A stretch of DNA of 64,000 bases from Polymorphobacter fuscus (lineage in GTDB: Bacteria; Pseudomonadota; Alphaproteobacteria; Sphingomonadales; Sphingomonadaceae). Shown one piece after another: positions 52,693 through 62,347 of the stretch. Within the stretch, counting starts at the first letter, position 1; each line of letters starts with the position of its first letter. The position numbers and the translations under genes are program-made. Below the pieces are notes generated by a model. That model was not told the origin of the DNA. It searched no databases and worked only from the letters and a program-made list of their open reading frames with translations. The stretch is taken from positions 1,426,001-1,490,000 of the forward strand of contig NZ_JAATJI010000001.1 of assembly GCF_011927825.1 (NCBI RefSeq), given 5' to 3'.

Positions 52693-52709
52693 TTCCCATA
52701 GTATGGAAC
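52693..52709. promoter_or_regulatory. IclR-type operator candidate
   Basis: TTCCCATAGTATGGAAC is a near-palindrome with outer halves TTCC and GGAA, the usual form of IclR-family operators. It begins 14 bases upstream of the IclR ATG. A partial repeat of its centre (GTAGTATG against ATAGTATG) lies 17 bases closer to the gene. Binding would give autoregulation and possibly control of GH43. Confidence 0.6.
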
Positions 52710-52769
52710 AAACAAGCAAACAAGAGCCCCGGGGAGGCGCGACGGTTGCCCGCAGCGACAACGACCAGC

Positions 52770-52788
52770 CGTACCAACATCTGGTACG
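52770..52788. promoter_or_regulatory. perfect 7-bp inverted repeat CGTACCA-N5-TGGTACG
   Basis: The arms are exact complements with a 5-base spacer, about 200 bases before the GH43 start. The form suggests a dimeric regulator site, for example GntR-type. It is distinct from the IclR-like and LacI-like motifs, and no other copy was found. Confidence 0.45.
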
Positions 52789-52981
52789 AAGCGATTATCG
52801 CATTGCGGTGCCTGTGCTCAAGTCCCGCGCGTTCGGGGAAGCGCCGCAGGAAACGCCCTGAAAATTCGGCGCCTTCGCCGGCGGGGGCGCGGCGCGGACG
52901 GCGCTTGGCGCGGCGCGGGCTCGGTCCGTGCGTGACAGCGACGATCGTCACCGGTCGTGGCAATGCGATGGCGGTCTGACC

Positions 52982-54562
52982 ATGCGACGCTTCCTGCCCC
53001 TGCTGGCGCTGTTGCTGGCTGCCGCTGCACCCGCAACCTATACCAACCCGATCCTCCACGCCGACTATTCGGACCCCGACATCACCCGCGTCGGACGCGA
53101 TTACTACCTGATCGCCTCCAGCTTTCACTTTTCGCCCGGCATCCCGGTCCTGCGCTCGCGCGACCTGGTGCACTGGAAGATCATCGGCCATGTGCTTCCG
53201 AAACTGCCCTTCGCGCCGCAATATGACATGCCCGGCCCGCACAGCCTGACCGATAGAGTCTCCAAACCCGTCGGCGGCACCCGCTACGCCGGCGGCGTCT
53301 GGGCACCGTCGATCCGCCACCACAAGGGCAAGTTCTACGTTTACTGGGCAACGCCCGACGAAGGCGTCTTCATGGCCACCGCCAGGCACGCCGAAGGACC
53401 GTGGAGCGCGCCGGTCAAGGTCATCGACCAGCCGATGCTCGAAGACCCGGCGCCATTCTGGGACGACGACGGCCGCGCCTGGCTTGTCCATTCGCGCCAC
53501 GGCGCCGGACCGCTGATCCTCCACCGCATGAGCGCCGACGGCACCCGCGTTCTCGACGCCGGCAAGGTCATCGTCGAAGACAAGGCCAGGCTGCCCATCC
53601 TTGAAGGCCCCAAGCTCTACAAGCGCAACGGCTATTATTACATCTTCGCTCCCATCGGCGGTGTCGAAAAAGGTGCGCAAGTCGCCTTGCGCGCCCGCAA
53701 CATCGAAGGGCCGTACGAACACCGCGTCGTGCTGCAACAGGGCAGCACGGCATTGGAAGGCCCGCACCAGGGCGGCTGGGTCGAAACGCCGTCCGGCGAG
53801 GGCTGGTTCGCGCATTTCAATTCCACCGGCGCCTTCGGCCGCATCGTCCATCTGCAACCAGTCAAATGGGTCGATGACTGGCCGGTGATCGGCACGCCCA
53901 TCCCGGGCACCAGCGCAGGCCAGCCGGTGGCGACCCACGCCATGCCCGATACCGGCAGCCCACCGACGCGCGACCGTCTCCAGGCATCAGACAGTTTCGC
54001 CGGCCGTACGCTCGGGCTGCAATGGGAATGGAACCACAACCCCGATGACAGTGGCTGGAGCCTGACCGAACGCCCTGGTTTCCTGCGGCTGCGCGCCCTT
54101 CCCGCCGAGCATCTCGTCACCGCGCGCAACACGCTGACCCAGATCCTGCAAGGCCCCGCCAGCCGCATCACGACTCGCATCGACGCGTCGCGCATGGCGG
54201 ACGGCCAGCGTGCCGGGCTGGCGCTGTTCGGCGTGCGCCCGAGCTGGATCGGGCTGGTGCGCGAAAACGGCCAGACCCGCGTGACGCTGGGAATCGAAGG
54301 CGCGGAAACCCCAGGGCCGGTGCTGGCCGGGACCAGCATCGACCTGCGCGCCGAGGTCGGCAGCGACCAGACGGTGCAATATGCCTATAGCACCGATGGC
54401 GGCGCCAGCTTCCAGCGCCTTGGCGACCCCATTGCGCTGGCCAAATTCTCGTGGTGGAAGGGCGCGCGCCCGGCGCTGTTCAGCTTCACCCGCGGCACCG
54501 CCGGCGGCAGCATCGACGTCGACATGTTCGACGTGCAAACCCTTGGAGCTTCCAATGCTTGA
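52982..54562 (+). CDS. GH43 beta-xylosidase/arabinofuranosidase with C-terminal beta-sandwich
   Basis: A 526-residue exported enzyme with a short signal peptide (MRRFLPLLALLLAAAAPA). The five-bladed propeller (residues ~20-320) has the base Asp in NPILHADYSDPDITRVG, the pKa-modulating Asp in LEDPAPFWDDDG, and the acid Glu in ILEGPKLYKRNGYY. The last ~200 residues are the concanavalin-like domain common in xylan-acting GH43. It would release xylose or arabinose from oligosaccharides. It overlaps the following GH28 gene by eight bases. Confidence 0.93.
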   Translation: MRRFLPLLALLLAAAAPATYTNPILHADYSDPDITRVGRDYYLIASSFHFSPGIPVLRSRDLVHWKIIGHVLPKLPFAPQYDMPGPHSLTDRVSKPVGGTRYAGGVWAPSIRHHKGKFYVYWATPDEGVFMATARHAEGPWSAPVKVIDQPMLEDPAPFWDDDGRAWLVHSRHGAGPLILHRMSADGTRVLDAGKVIVEDKARLPILEGPKLYKRNGYYYIFAPIGGVEKGAQVALRARNIEGPYEHRVVLQQGSTALEGPHQGGWVETPSGEGWFAHFNSTGAFGRIVHLQPVKWVDDWPVIGTPIPGTSAGQPVATHAMPDTGSPPTRDRLQASDSFAGRTLGLQWEWNHNPDDSGWSLTERPGFLRLRALPAEHLVTARNTLTQILQGPASRITTRIDASRMADGQRAGLALFGVRPSWIGLVRENGQTRVTLGIEGAETPGPVLAGTSIDLRAEVGSDQTVQYAYSTDGGASFQRLGDPIALAKFSWWKGARPALFSFTRGTAGGSIDVDMFDVQTLGASNA

Positions 54563-56123
54563 TCGCCGCTCGCTCCTCGTCGGTGCCGGCTTCGCCGCCG
54601 CATCGATCGGCCGCCCGGCGTTTGCCGTCACCCCTGGCGGCGCCGGCTGGCTCAATGTCCGCGACTTCGGCGCCAAGGGCGACGGCCACACCCTCGACAC
54701 CCCGGCCGTCAACCGCGCGATCGAACATGCCGCCGCGCGCGGCGGCGGCACCATCCATTTCCCCCCCGGCACCTATGCCTGTCATTCCATCCACCTGCGC
54801 AGCAAGATCGAACTTCACCTCGATATCGCCGCCACCATCCTCGCCGCGCCCGCGCCCGCCGATGGCAGGGGCGGCTATGACCTTGCCGAACCGCAGGACC
54901 CGGCGATCGAACCCTTTCAGGATTTCGGCCACAACCACTGGCAGAACAGCCTGATCTGGGGCGACGGCCTCCACGACATCGCCATCACCGGCTCTGGCCT
55001 CATCTGGGGCAAGGGGCTTGGTCGCGGCGACGGTAAGGACGCCTGGTTGAAGGACCCCAACGGCCCCGGCACCGGCAACAAGGCGATCGCACTGAAGAAT
55101 TGCCGCAACGTCCTGCTGCGCGATTTCAAGGTGCTGGAAGGCGGCTGGTTCGCACTGCTCGCCACCGGCACCGACAACATCACCATCGACAATCTGCTCG
55201 TCGACACCAACCGCGACGGCTTTGACTTCGATTGCTGCCGCAACGTCCGCATCACCAACTGCGCCGTCAATTCGCCCTGGGACGACGCCATCTGCCCGAA
55301 AAGCAGCTATGCCCTCGGTTACCCCCGGGCGACCGAAAATCTGATGATTTCCAACTGCTTCGTCACCGGCAATTATCAGCTTGGCACCTTGCTCGACGGC
55401 ACCCGCAAGAAAATGCCCGACAGTTTCGCGCCCTCTGTCCACGGCCGCATCAAGTTCGGCACCGAATCCAACGGCGGCTTCAAGAACATCACCATCACCA
55501 ATTGCGTGTTCGAAGACAGCCAGGGACTGGCGCTGGAAACCGTCGATGGCGCCGATTTCGAGGACATCACCATCAGCAATATCGCCATGCGCGGCAACTT
55601 CAGCTCACCCTTCTTCCTGCGCCTCGGTCGCCGCATGCGCGGGCCCGCCGGTGCCCGCATCGGCACGATGAAGCGTGTCCTCATCACCAACGTTACCAGT
55701 TCGGACGCCGCGCAATTGCCGTCGATCATCGCCGGCCTGCCGGGCCACCCGGTCGAGGACGTCAACATCAGCGACGTCTTCCTGCACCAGCGCGGCGGCG
55801 CCCCCGCCGCCTGGGCCTCGCTGCAGCCGCCGCTCAACGAGCTCGCCTATCCCGAACCGTCGATGTTCGGCGACCTGCCGGCCACGGGCTTTTTCATCCG
55901 CGACGCGCGCGGGGTCAGCATCAGCAATGTCGAGATCGCCGTCGCCAGGACCGATCCGCGCCCGGCACTGTATCTGAAGGACGTCGCCGCCATCGATATC
56001 GCCCGCCTGCGCACGCCCCCGGGAACGGTCTTCGCGCTGGAAAATGTCCGCGACCTTCGCAGCAGCGGGCACCGGACGATCAAGGATCTCGATCTCGCCA
56101 TGGTCGGATCGCAACGGCTTTAG
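54555..56123 (+). CDS. GH28-type beta-helix glycoside hydrolase
   Basis: A 522-residue exported enzyme with a Tat-like N-terminus (LDRRSLLVGAGFAAASIG). The beta-helix opens with LNVRDFGAKGDGHTLDTPAV, the pectin-lyase-like start. GH28 catalytic segments are DTNRDGFDFDCCRNV, SPWDDAICPKSS and GRIKFGTES; the classical GHG is not evident. It may act on rhamnogalacturonan or unsaturated/xylogalacturonan ends rather than plain polygalacturonate. GGAG precedes the ATG, which lies inside the end of the GH43 gene, indicating coupling. Confidence 0.88.
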   Translation: MLDRRSLLVGAGFAAASIGRPAFAVTPGGAGWLNVRDFGAKGDGHTLDTPAVNRAIEHAAARGGGTIHFPPGTYACHSIHLRSKIELHLDIAATILAAPAPADGRGGYDLAEPQDPAIEPFQDFGHNHWQNSLIWGDGLHDIAITGSGLIWGKGLGRGDGKDAWLKDPNGPGTGNKAIALKNCRNVLLRDFKVLEGGWFALLATGTDNITIDNLLVDTNRDGFDFDCCRNVRITNCAVNSPWDDAICPKSSYALGYPRATENLMISNCFVTGNYQLGTLLDGTRKKMPDSFAPSVHGRIKFGTESNGGFKNITITNCVFEDSQGLALETVDGADFEDITISNIAMRGNFSSPFFLRLGRRMRGPAGARIGTMKRVLITNVTSSDAAQLPSIIAGLPGHPVEDVNISDVFLHQRGGAPAAWASLQPPLNELAYPEPSMFGDLPATGFFIRDARGVSISNVEIAVARTDPRPALYLKDVAAIDIARLRTPPGTVFALENVRDLRSSGHRTIKDLDLAMVGSQRL

Positions 56124-56140
56124 CGCTTGTGGAACATTGT

Positions 56141-56154
56141 TGTTAGCGCTACCT
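56141..56154. promoter_or_regulatory. LacI-type operator candidate before the GH43-xylB-xylA operon
   Basis: TGTTAGCGCTACCT matches the site at 50361 in 12 of 14 bases, including the TAGCGCTA core. It lies 48 bases before the GH43 ATG, where a repressor would block transcription. A further partial copy, TAGCGCT, overlaps the preceding GH28 stop codon at 56121-56127, exactly 23 bases upstream of the same element. Confidence 0.72.
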
Positions 56155-56201
56155 TTCACCCCAAGCGACCAGGAGATCGCGGATTGGCTTGGGAGAGACG
56201 A

Positions 56202-57260
56202 ATGAAGATCAGCGCCATCGCTGCGGCCGCCTTAGTGTCGGTGTCGACCGGGGCGCTCGCCCAGCCGACGTCACCGCCGAAGACATATCTGTCGCAGCCG
56301 CTGGTCAGCGAAATCTACACTGCCGACCCGTCGGGCCATGTCTTCGACGGCAAGCTCTATATCTATCCGAGCCACGATATCGACGGTCCGACAGCCGAGG
56401 ACGATCTGGGCGCGCACTTCGAAATGCGTGACTATCGCGTGCTGCGCGTGGACACGCCGGGCGGCAAGACCGTCATCGGCCCGGTGGCACTCGATGTGAA
56501 GGACGTGCCCTGGGCCGACCGGCAGATGTGGGCCCCCGACGCCGCCTTCAAGGACGGCACCTATTACCTGTATTTCCCGGCCAAGGACAAAGCCGGCGCC
56601 TTCCGCATCGGTATCGCCACGTCGAAGGACCCGATGGGCCCTTTCAAGGCCAATCCGCAGCCGATCAAGGGCAGTTTTTCGATCGACCCCGCCGTGTTCA
56701 CCGACACCGACGGCAAGAGCTACATGTATTTCGGCGGCATCTGGGGCGGCCAGTTGCAGCGCAACACCAGCGGCACCTATGACCCCAACGGTTCCAAGAC
56801 CGACCTTGGCGCCGACGACAAGCCGGCGCTGACCGCCAAGGTCGCCGCCATGGCGCCGGGCATGACCGAATTCGCCGAAACGCCGCGCGACGTCGTCATC
56901 CTCGACGAAAACGGCAAGCCGCTGACCGGCGGCGACCATGACCGGCGCTTCTTCGAAGCGTCATGGATGCACAAGCACGACGGCAAATATTATTTCAGCT
57001 ATTCGACCGGCGACACGCATTTCCTCAACTATGCCGTCGGCGACAATCCCTATGGCCCCTTTACCTACAAGGGCCATTTCCTGCTGCCGGTCGATGGCTG
57101 GACGACGCACCATTCGATCGTCGACTGGCAGGGCAAGACCTGGCTGCTGTATGCCGATACGCAATTGTCGGGCCAGACGCGGCTGCGCAATGTCAAGATG
57201 ACCGAGCTGTCCTATAACGCCGACGGCACGATCAAGCTTATCGATCCGTTCGTCAAATAG
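56202..57260 (+). CDS. GH43 arabinosidase/xylosidase
   Basis: A 352-residue exported enzyme. A signal peptide (ISAIAAAALVSVSTGALAQ) precedes a single five-bladed propeller. Catalytic candidates are the Asp in YTADPSGHVFDGKLYIYPSHD-type SEIYTADPSGH, the Asp in GSFSIDPAVF, and the Glu in FFEASWMHKHDGKYYF. Related GH43 enzymes remove arabinose or xylose from arabinoxylan. GGGAGAG precedes the ATG. It starts an operon with xylB (3-base gap) and xylA, so xylose release and its catabolism are co-expressed. Confidence 0.92.
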   Translation: MKISAIAAAALVSVSTGALAQPTSPPKTYLSQPLVSEIYTADPSGHVFDGKLYIYPSHDIDGPTAEDDLGAHFEMRDYRVLRVDTPGGKTVIGPVALDVKDVPWADRQMWAPDAAFKDGTYYLYFPAKDKAGAFRIGIATSKDPMGPFKANPQPIKGSFSIDPAVFTDTDGKSYMYFGGIWGGQLQRNTSGTYDPNGSKTDLGADDKPALTAKVAAMAPGMTEFAETPRDVVILDENGKPLTGGDHDRRFFEASWMHKHDGKYYFSYSTGDTHFLNYAVGDNPYGPFTYKGHFLLPVDGWTTHHSIVDWQGKTWLLYADTQLSGQTRLRNVKMTELSYNADGTIKLIDPFVK

Positions 57261-57263
57261 GCC

Positions 57264-58712
57264 ATGTTCCTCGGCATCGATATCGGCACGTCGGGCGTCA
57301 AGGCGATCGTCCTCGACAGCCACGGCGCCATCGTCGGCCAGGGCACGGCGGCGCTGACCGTCCAGCGGCCGCAGCCCTCATGGTCGGAACAGGACCCCGA
57401 CGACTGGTGGGCGGCGACCAATGCCGCCATCGGCTCGATCGATCCTGCCATGCGCCGCGCCGTGCGCGCTGTTGGCCTGGCCGGCCAGATGCACGGCGCC
57501 ACGCTGCTCGGTGACGACGACCGCCCGCTCGGGCCGGCCATCCTGTGGAACGACGGCCGCTCCTTCGCCGAATGTGCCGCGATGGAGGCCGAACTTCCCA
57601 AACTGCGCGCCATTTCGGGCAATATCGCCATGCCGGGCTTCACCGCGCCCAAGCTGCGCTGGGTCCGCGACCATGCGCCCGCGACCTTTGCCAAAATCCG
57701 CACCGTGCTGTTGCCCAAGGACTATGTGCGGCTGTGCATGACCGGCGAAAAAGCGTCGGACATGTCCGATTCCGCCGGCACCCTGTGGCTCGACGTCGCC
57801 GCGCGGCGGTGGAGCGACGCGCTGCTGGCGACCTGCTCGCTAACCACGGCGCATATGCCGCGCCTGCTCGAAGGGAGTGACATCAGCGGCACGCTGCGCG
57901 CCGACGTCGCCGAACGCTGGGGCATGGCGCAGGTGCCGGTTGCTGCGGGTGGTGGCGACAATGCCGCCGGCGCCGCCGGGGTGGGTGTCGTGCGCGACGG
58001 CAAGGCGCTGCTGTCGCTCGGCACGTCTGGCGTCATCTTCGTCGCCAACGACCGGTTCACGCCCAATCCGGCGCGCGCCGTCCATGCCTTTTGCCACTGC
58101 CTGCCCGATCTGTGGCACCAAATGTCGGTGCACCTCAGCGCCGCTGCCTGCATCGACTGGGTGGCCCGGCTGACGGGGGCCAGCGGTGCCGCCGAACTCT
58201 TCGCCCGCGCCGAACTTGCTGGCCCCGCCAGCGGCCCCGAACTGTTCCTGCCCTATCTGTCGGGCGAACGCACCCCGCACAACGACCCCCAGGTCCGCGG
58301 TGCCTTCCTGCAACTCGACAACGACACCAACCCCAACCGCCTTGCCCAGGCCGTTCTCGAAGGCGTTGCCTTTGCGCTCGCGGACGGCCTCGACGTGCTG
58401 CGCGAAGCCGGCACGACGGTCAGCGAGCTCGCCGTCATCGGCGGCGGCGCGCGGTCGCGCTATTGGGGGGAAACCATCGCCGCCGCCATGGACACGCCGC
58501 TGGTTTACCTGCGCGGCGGGGAGGCCGGCCCGGCCCTTGGCGCGGCACGGCTGGCGCAGCTGGCGGTCGACGGCGGCAGCGCCGCCGATATCTGCACGCC
58601 GCCGCCGACCGCGCACGTCATCGACCCCGATCCCGACCTCGCCGCCCGCCTCGCCCCCAAGCGCCAGGCGTTCCGCGCCGCCTACCCCCGCATTGCCCCG
58701 CATCACCCGTAA
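57264..58712 (+). CDS. xylB: xylulokinase
   Basis: A 482-residue FGGY-family kinase that phosphorylates D-xylulose to D-xylulose 5-phosphate. The N-terminal ATPase part is [19 protein letters not shown]. The substrate region has [13 protein letters not shown] and WNDGRS, and the FGGY signatures are [20 protein letters not shown] and [18 protein letters not shown]-terminal ATP-binding motif is [15 protein letters not shown]. Length suits XylB (~484). It lies between GH43 and xylA in the same operon. Confidence 0.95.
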   Translation: MFLGIDIGTSGVKAIVLDSHGAIVGQGTAALTVQRPQPSWSEQDPDDWWAATNAAIGSIDPAMRRAVRAVGLAGQMHGATLLGDDDRPLGPAILWNDGRSFAECAAMEAELPKLRAISGNIAMPGFTAPKLRWVRDHAPATFAKIRTVLLPKDYVRLCMTGEKASDMSDSAGTLWLDVAARRWSDALLATCSLTTAHMPRLLEGSDISGTLRADVAERWGMAQVPVAAGGGDNAAGAAGVGVVRDGKALLSLGTSGVIFVANDRFTPNPARAVHAFCHCLPDLWHQMSVHLSAAACIDWVARLTGASGAAELFARAELAGPASGPELFLPYLSGERTPHNDPQVRGAFLQLDNDTNPNRLAQAVLEGVAFALADGLDVLREAGTTVSELAVIGGGARSRYWGETIAAAMDTPLVYLRGGEAGPALGAARLAQLAVDGGSAADICTPPPTAHVIDPDPDLAARLAPKRQAFRAAYPRIAPHHP

Positions 58713-58723
58713 GGAGCCCTTCG

Positions 58724-60034
58724 ATGGCCACCGATTACTTCGCCAATATCCCGCCGATCGCCTTCGAAGGCCCGGACAGCACCAACGAACTCGCCTATCG
58801 CTTCTACGACAAGGACCGCGTTGTCCTCGGCAAGCGCATGGAGGATCATCTGCGTTTCGCCGCCTGTTTCTGGCACACATTCTGCTGGCCGGGTTCGGAC
58901 GTGTTCGGCGCCGGCACCTTCAACCGCCCCTGGCATCGCGGCGCCAATGATGCCGCCGCCGCTGCCGACAAGCGCGCCGTCGCCTTCGACTTCTTCACCC
59001 GGCTCGACATCCCCTTCTATGCCTTTCACGACGTCGATGTGATGGCAGAGGCGCACAATGTCGCCGAGCATCGCCGCAACTTCGCCGAAGCCGTCGACGA
59101 CCTCGAACGCCTCCAGGCCGCATCGGGCCGCAAGCTGCTGTGGGGCACCGCCAACATGTTCGGCCACCCGCGCTTCGCCGCCGGCGCCGCGACCAACCCC
59201 GACCCCGAAGTCTTCGCCTTCGCCGCCATGCAGGTGCGCGACGCCATCGAAGCCACGCATCGCCTCGGCGGCGCCAATTATGTGCTGTGGGGCGGCCGCG
59301 AAGGCTATGAGACGTTGCTCAACACCAACCTCGGCCGCGAGCTCGACAATTTCGGCCGCTTCCTGTCGCTCGTCGTCGCGCACAAGCACAAGATCGGCTT
59401 CACCGGCGCCATCCTGATCGAGCCCAAGCCGCACGAACCGACCAAGCACCAATATGATTTCGACACGGCGACGGTTTATGGCTTCCTCAAGCGCTATGGC
59501 CTTGAAAACGAAGTCAAGGTCAACATCGAGGCCAACCACGCCACATTGTCCGGCCACACCTTCGAGCATGAGATCGCCACCGCGGCGGCGCTGGGCATCT
59601 TCGGGTCGATCGACGCCAATCGCGGCGACCCGCAAAATGGCTGGGACACCGACCAGTTCCCCAATTCGGTCCCCGAACTGACGCTGGCGATGGTGGAAAT
59701 CCTGCGCGCGGGCGGCTTCACCACCGGCGGCTTCAACTTCGACGCCAAGGTCCGCCGCCAGTCGATGGCACCCGTCGACCTGTTCCACGGCCATATCGGC
59801 GGCATCGACACCGTCGCGCGCGGCCTGCTCAACGCCGCCGCGCTGATCGAGGACGGCCGCATCGATGCCGCCCGCGCCGAACGCTATGCCGGGTGGGACG
59901 GCGCCTTCGGCCAGCAGGTCGCCGGGCTCGACCTGGCGGGCATTGCCGATCTCGCCGTCAGCAGCGCCATCGATCCGCAGCCGCGGTCGGGCCAGCAGGA
60001 GCGGCTGGAAAATCTGGTCAACCGCTTCGTCTAG
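58724..60034 (+). CDS. xylA: xylose isomerase
   Basis: A 436-residue class II xylose isomerase converting D-xylose to D-xylulose. Conserved segments are [30 protein letters not shown] with the catalytic His, [36 protein letters not shown] with metal-binding Glu, and [15 protein letters not shown] precedes the ATG at 58724. With xylB it gives the isomerase route of xylose use, unlike the oxidative xylXABCD route of Caulobacter. Confidence 0.97.
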   Translation: MATDYFANIPPIAFEGPDSTNELAYRFYDKDRVVLGKRMEDHLRFAACFWHTFCWPGSDVFGAGTFNRPWHRGANDAAAAADKRAVAFDFFTRLDIPFYAFHDVDVMAEAHNVAEHRRNFAEAVDDLERLQAASGRKLLWGTANMFGHPRFAAGAATNPDPEVFAFAAMQVRDAIEATHRLGGANYVLWGGREGYETLLNTNLGRELDNFGRFLSLVVAHKHKIGFTGAILIEPKPHEPTKHQYDFDTATVYGFLKRYGLENEVKVNIEANHATLSGHTFEHEIATAAALGIFGSIDANRGDPQNGWDTDQFPNSVPELTLAMVEILRAGGFTTGGFNFDAKVRRQSMAPVDLFHGHIGGIDTVARGLLNAAALIEDGRIDAARAERYAGWDGAFGQQVAGLDLAGIADLAVSSAIDPQPRSGQQERLENLVNRFV

Positions 60035-60044
60035 CCGATGGCAG

Positions 60045-60067
60045 CGGCGCCGGCCTCACCGGCGCCG
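60045..60067. terminator. hairpin between xylA and the convergent gene
   Basis: CGGCGCCGG and CCGGCGCCG form a perfect 9-bp stem with a 5-base loop. It starts 11 bases after the xylA stop and overlaps the last codons of the convergent gene. No U-tract is present on either strand, so termination is inferred only from position. Confidence 0.5.
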
Positions 60068-61291
60068 GGCGGTCACCAGGACGGACAATTCGTCGGTGCG
60101 CGGGTTGATGAAGTCGAGCCGCACCCGCCCGTCGGCGGACCGGCTGATCGTCGCCGGCACCGAACTGTTGGTCAGCGTCCAGCCGGCCGGCAGCACGATG
60201 GCGTTAAGCGGCCGCCCGAAGGCGCGTTCCCACACCAGCGTGTCGCCGACCAGCTTGTAGCGATCGGGATCGGTATAGGTCTCGGCAATGCGGAGGCGAC
60301 GGCTCTCGCCCGGCGCGGGCGCCGGGAAGCGGAACAGCACGGCCTCGGTATCGGCCGTGGCGCCGGGCGCGTCACCGCCGGCCGCAGCGATCGCCGCGCC
60401 GCGCAAGGTTTCGGTCGGCAGGGCCGCGCCGGTGTCGAGATCGCGCGCCGACGGGTTGGACACCCGGCTGCCGGCCCGCACGACGTTCGTATAGACACCG
60501 ACGCCGGGGCGCGTTTCGGTATAGTCATGCGTCAGGTCGAAACTGTGCGTTTCGGGGTCACGCAGATAATAGACGATCTCGCGCGACTGGCTGCTGCGCT
60601 CCTGCAGCCGGCCGGCCAGCGCCGCTGGGGTCGCGCCCGATGCGGGCGTGCGGCGCGCCTTGACCACCAGCGGGGCCGCCGCCGGGCCGATGTTCCAGAA
60701 GCTCAGCTTGATCCGCCCGTCGGCCTCTTGCAGCACCTGCGAGGGGTAGTTGACCGAAACCGGCTCATAGCCCGGCGGCAACACGATCGCATTGCGCTTG
60801 ATGCCGAGCGGACGGTCGAAGGTGATGGTGTCACCGTCGACGAAATAGCTTTTGGGGTCGGTATAGGTCTTGTCGATCCGGATACGCGCCTCGCCATCGG
60901 GGGGCACCGGGCGCGCCAGCGCGACGCGGATATACGCGCTGCCCGCCTCGGCACGCGGCAGGCCGCCGGCGCGGGCGATGTCGGCGCCGACCACCGCGAA
61001 GCGCAGCGGCTTTCCGGTCGCGCTGTCGGTGACATGTTCGTCGGTGGCGATGCTGCCCTTGCGGATCGGGTTGAAGTAGAAGCGCGCACCCGGTGTCGTG
61101 GCGGTCACATCGTACAGGATGCGAAAACGCCCCGACCCCGGCGCCAGCAGTTCGTAGCGGGTGTAGGCGTCGCTTTCGGTCTGTTCGGGCACCAATGCGA
61201 CCGGGGCGGCCGCCGCCGGAACCGCGCCTGCGAAGGCAAGGATGACGAGGCACTGCAACGGAGTCGTTCGGGTCATCGCGGTCTGGATCAT
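60056..61291 (-). CDS. exported protein with tandem-duplicated domain, unknown function
   Basis: A 411-residue protein with a signal peptide (LQCLVILAFAGAVPAAAA). The mature part is two copies of a ~190-residue unit. Paired segments are IRIDKTYTDPKSYFVDGDTI with LRIAETYTDPDRYKLVGDTL, then RNAIVLPPGYEPVSVNYPSQ with LNAIVLPAGWTLTNSSVPAT, then EADGRIKLSFWN with SADGRVRLDFIN. The composition suggests beta-sandwich domains. I know no function. ATG 61276 is an alternative start. It converges on xylA, so it is not in the xylose operon. Confidence 0.78.
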   Translation of the reverse strand: MIQTAMTRTTPLQCLVILAFAGAVPAAAAPVALVPEQTESDAYTRYELLAPGSGRFRILYDVTATTPGARFYFNPIRKGSIATDEHVTDSATGKPLRFAVVGADIARAGGLPRAEAGSAYIRVALARPVPPDGEARIRIDKTYTDPKSYFVDGDTITFDRPLGIKRNAIVLPPGYEPVSVNYPSQVLQEADGRIKLSFWNIGPAAAPLVVKARRTPASGATPAALAGRLQERSSQSREIVYYLRDPETHSFDLTHDYTETRPGVGVYTNVVRAGSRVSNPSARDLDTGAALPTETLRGAAIAAAGGDAPGATADTEAVLFRFPAPAPGESRRLRIAETYTDPDRYKLVGDTLVWERAFGRPLNAIVLPAGWTLTNSSVPATISRSADGRVRLDFINPRTDELSVLVTARRR

Positions 61292-61433
61292 CGCGCCATC
61301 ATCCGCGCCGGCGGCGCGAAGTCCATGGTAAATTTCCGCGCCGCTGCCGGTCGCTGCGGAAAGCCATAGCGGAGCGCCGACGCCGCGCGGAACGTTGTCG
61401 GAATCGCGAACCCTGGAAAAGCGAATAACGACC

Positions 61434-62258
61434 GTGCGCATCGCCACATTCAACATCAACGGCATCAACGGCCGCATCGAAATCCTGCTTCGCTGGCTGG
61501 CCGCGACCACGCCCGACGTCGTCTGCCTGCAGGAGCTGAAAGCGCCGCAGGAGCGCTTTCCCGAAGCCGCGATCAGCGACGCCGGCTATGGCGCCGTCTG
61601 GCTGGGGCAGAAAAGCTGGAACGGTGTCGCCCTGCTGGCACGCGGCTGCGACCCGATCGAGACCCGCCGCGGACTCCCCGGCGATGCGAGCGACGTCCAG
61701 AGCCGCTATATCGAAGCCGCCGTCAACGGTGTCCTGGTGGCAGGGCTGTATCTCCCCAACGGCAATCCGCGCCCCGGCCCCAAGTTCGACTACAAGATGG
61801 CCTGGCTGGCACGGCTGCGCGATCATGCGACAATGCTGATGGACAGCGGCGCACCTGTGGTGATCGCCGGCGATTTCAATGTCATGCCGACCGAGGCGGA
61901 TGTCTACAAGCCCGAGCGTTGGCACGACGACGCGCTGTTCGCGCCCGAGGTGCGGGCGGCCTTTGCCGCGCTGCTTGCCCAGGGGTGGACCGATGCGATC
62001 CGGCATCTGCACCCGGGCGAGACGATCTACACATTCTGGGATTATTTCCGCAACGCCTATGCCCGTGATGCGGGCCTGCGGCTCGACCATCTGCTGCTCA
62101 GCCCCGCGCTGGTCCCCCGTCTGACCGGCGCCGGCGTCGACCGCGATGTCCGCGGCTGGGACCATCCCAGCGACCACGCGCCCGCCTGGATCGAGCTGAA
62201 CGCGGATGGCGCAGCTGCATCACCGCGGCGCAAGGCGCGCCGCGCCAAAACCGGTTGA
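61434..62258 (+). CDS. xth: exodeoxyribonuclease III (AP endonuclease)
   Basis: A 274-residue DNA-repair enzyme of the exonuclease-endonuclease-phosphatase fold that cleaves at abasic sites and digests 3' ends. Motifs are IATFNINGINGR, CLQELKAPQERFP with the metal Glu, YLPNGN, IAGDFNVMPTEADVY, LRLDHLLLSP and the catalytic His in WDHPSDHAPAW. I chose the GTG at 61434 because it places the strand RIATFNING at the start; the frame upstream is not family-like. The C-terminus is a short basic tail. dinB follows. Confidence 0.93.
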   Translation: MRIATFNINGINGRIEILLRWLAATTPDVVCLQELKAPQERFPEAAISDAGYGAVWLGQKSWNGVALLARGCDPIETRRGLPGDASDVQSRYIEAAVNGVLVAGLYLPNGNPRPGPKFDYKMAWLARLRDHATMLMDSGAPVVIAGDFNVMPTEADVYKPERWHDDALFAPEVRAAFAALLAQGWTDAIRHLHPGETIYTFWDYFRNAYARDAGLRLDHLLLSPALVPRLTGAGVDRDVRGWDHPSDHAPAWIELNADGAAASPRRKARRAKTG

Positions 62259-62347
62259 CGTTGCTGCGGCAGTCGATCAGAACATGTCGTGAACGTCGGT
62301 CCCGGCACCGCTTCCGATCGGCGCATTAATCTGGCCCGCCCCACCTC

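Larger units (their letters stand above)
52680..52981. other. 302-bp regulatory gap between IclR and GH43
   Basis: This divergent region has no supported gene. It contains an IclR-type palindrome near the IclR start, a second perfect inverted repeat at 52770-52788, and a GC-rich stretch before the GH43 ATG. A 60-residue frame at 52679-52861 is open, but it runs through both palindromes and lacks a ribosome site. Confidence 0.6.

Noticed and set aside
52679..52861. 60-codon plus-strand frame between IclR and GH43
   Set aside because: It spans both operator-like palindromes, has no ribosome site and weaker codon bias than neighbours. A leader peptide is not excluded but not supported.
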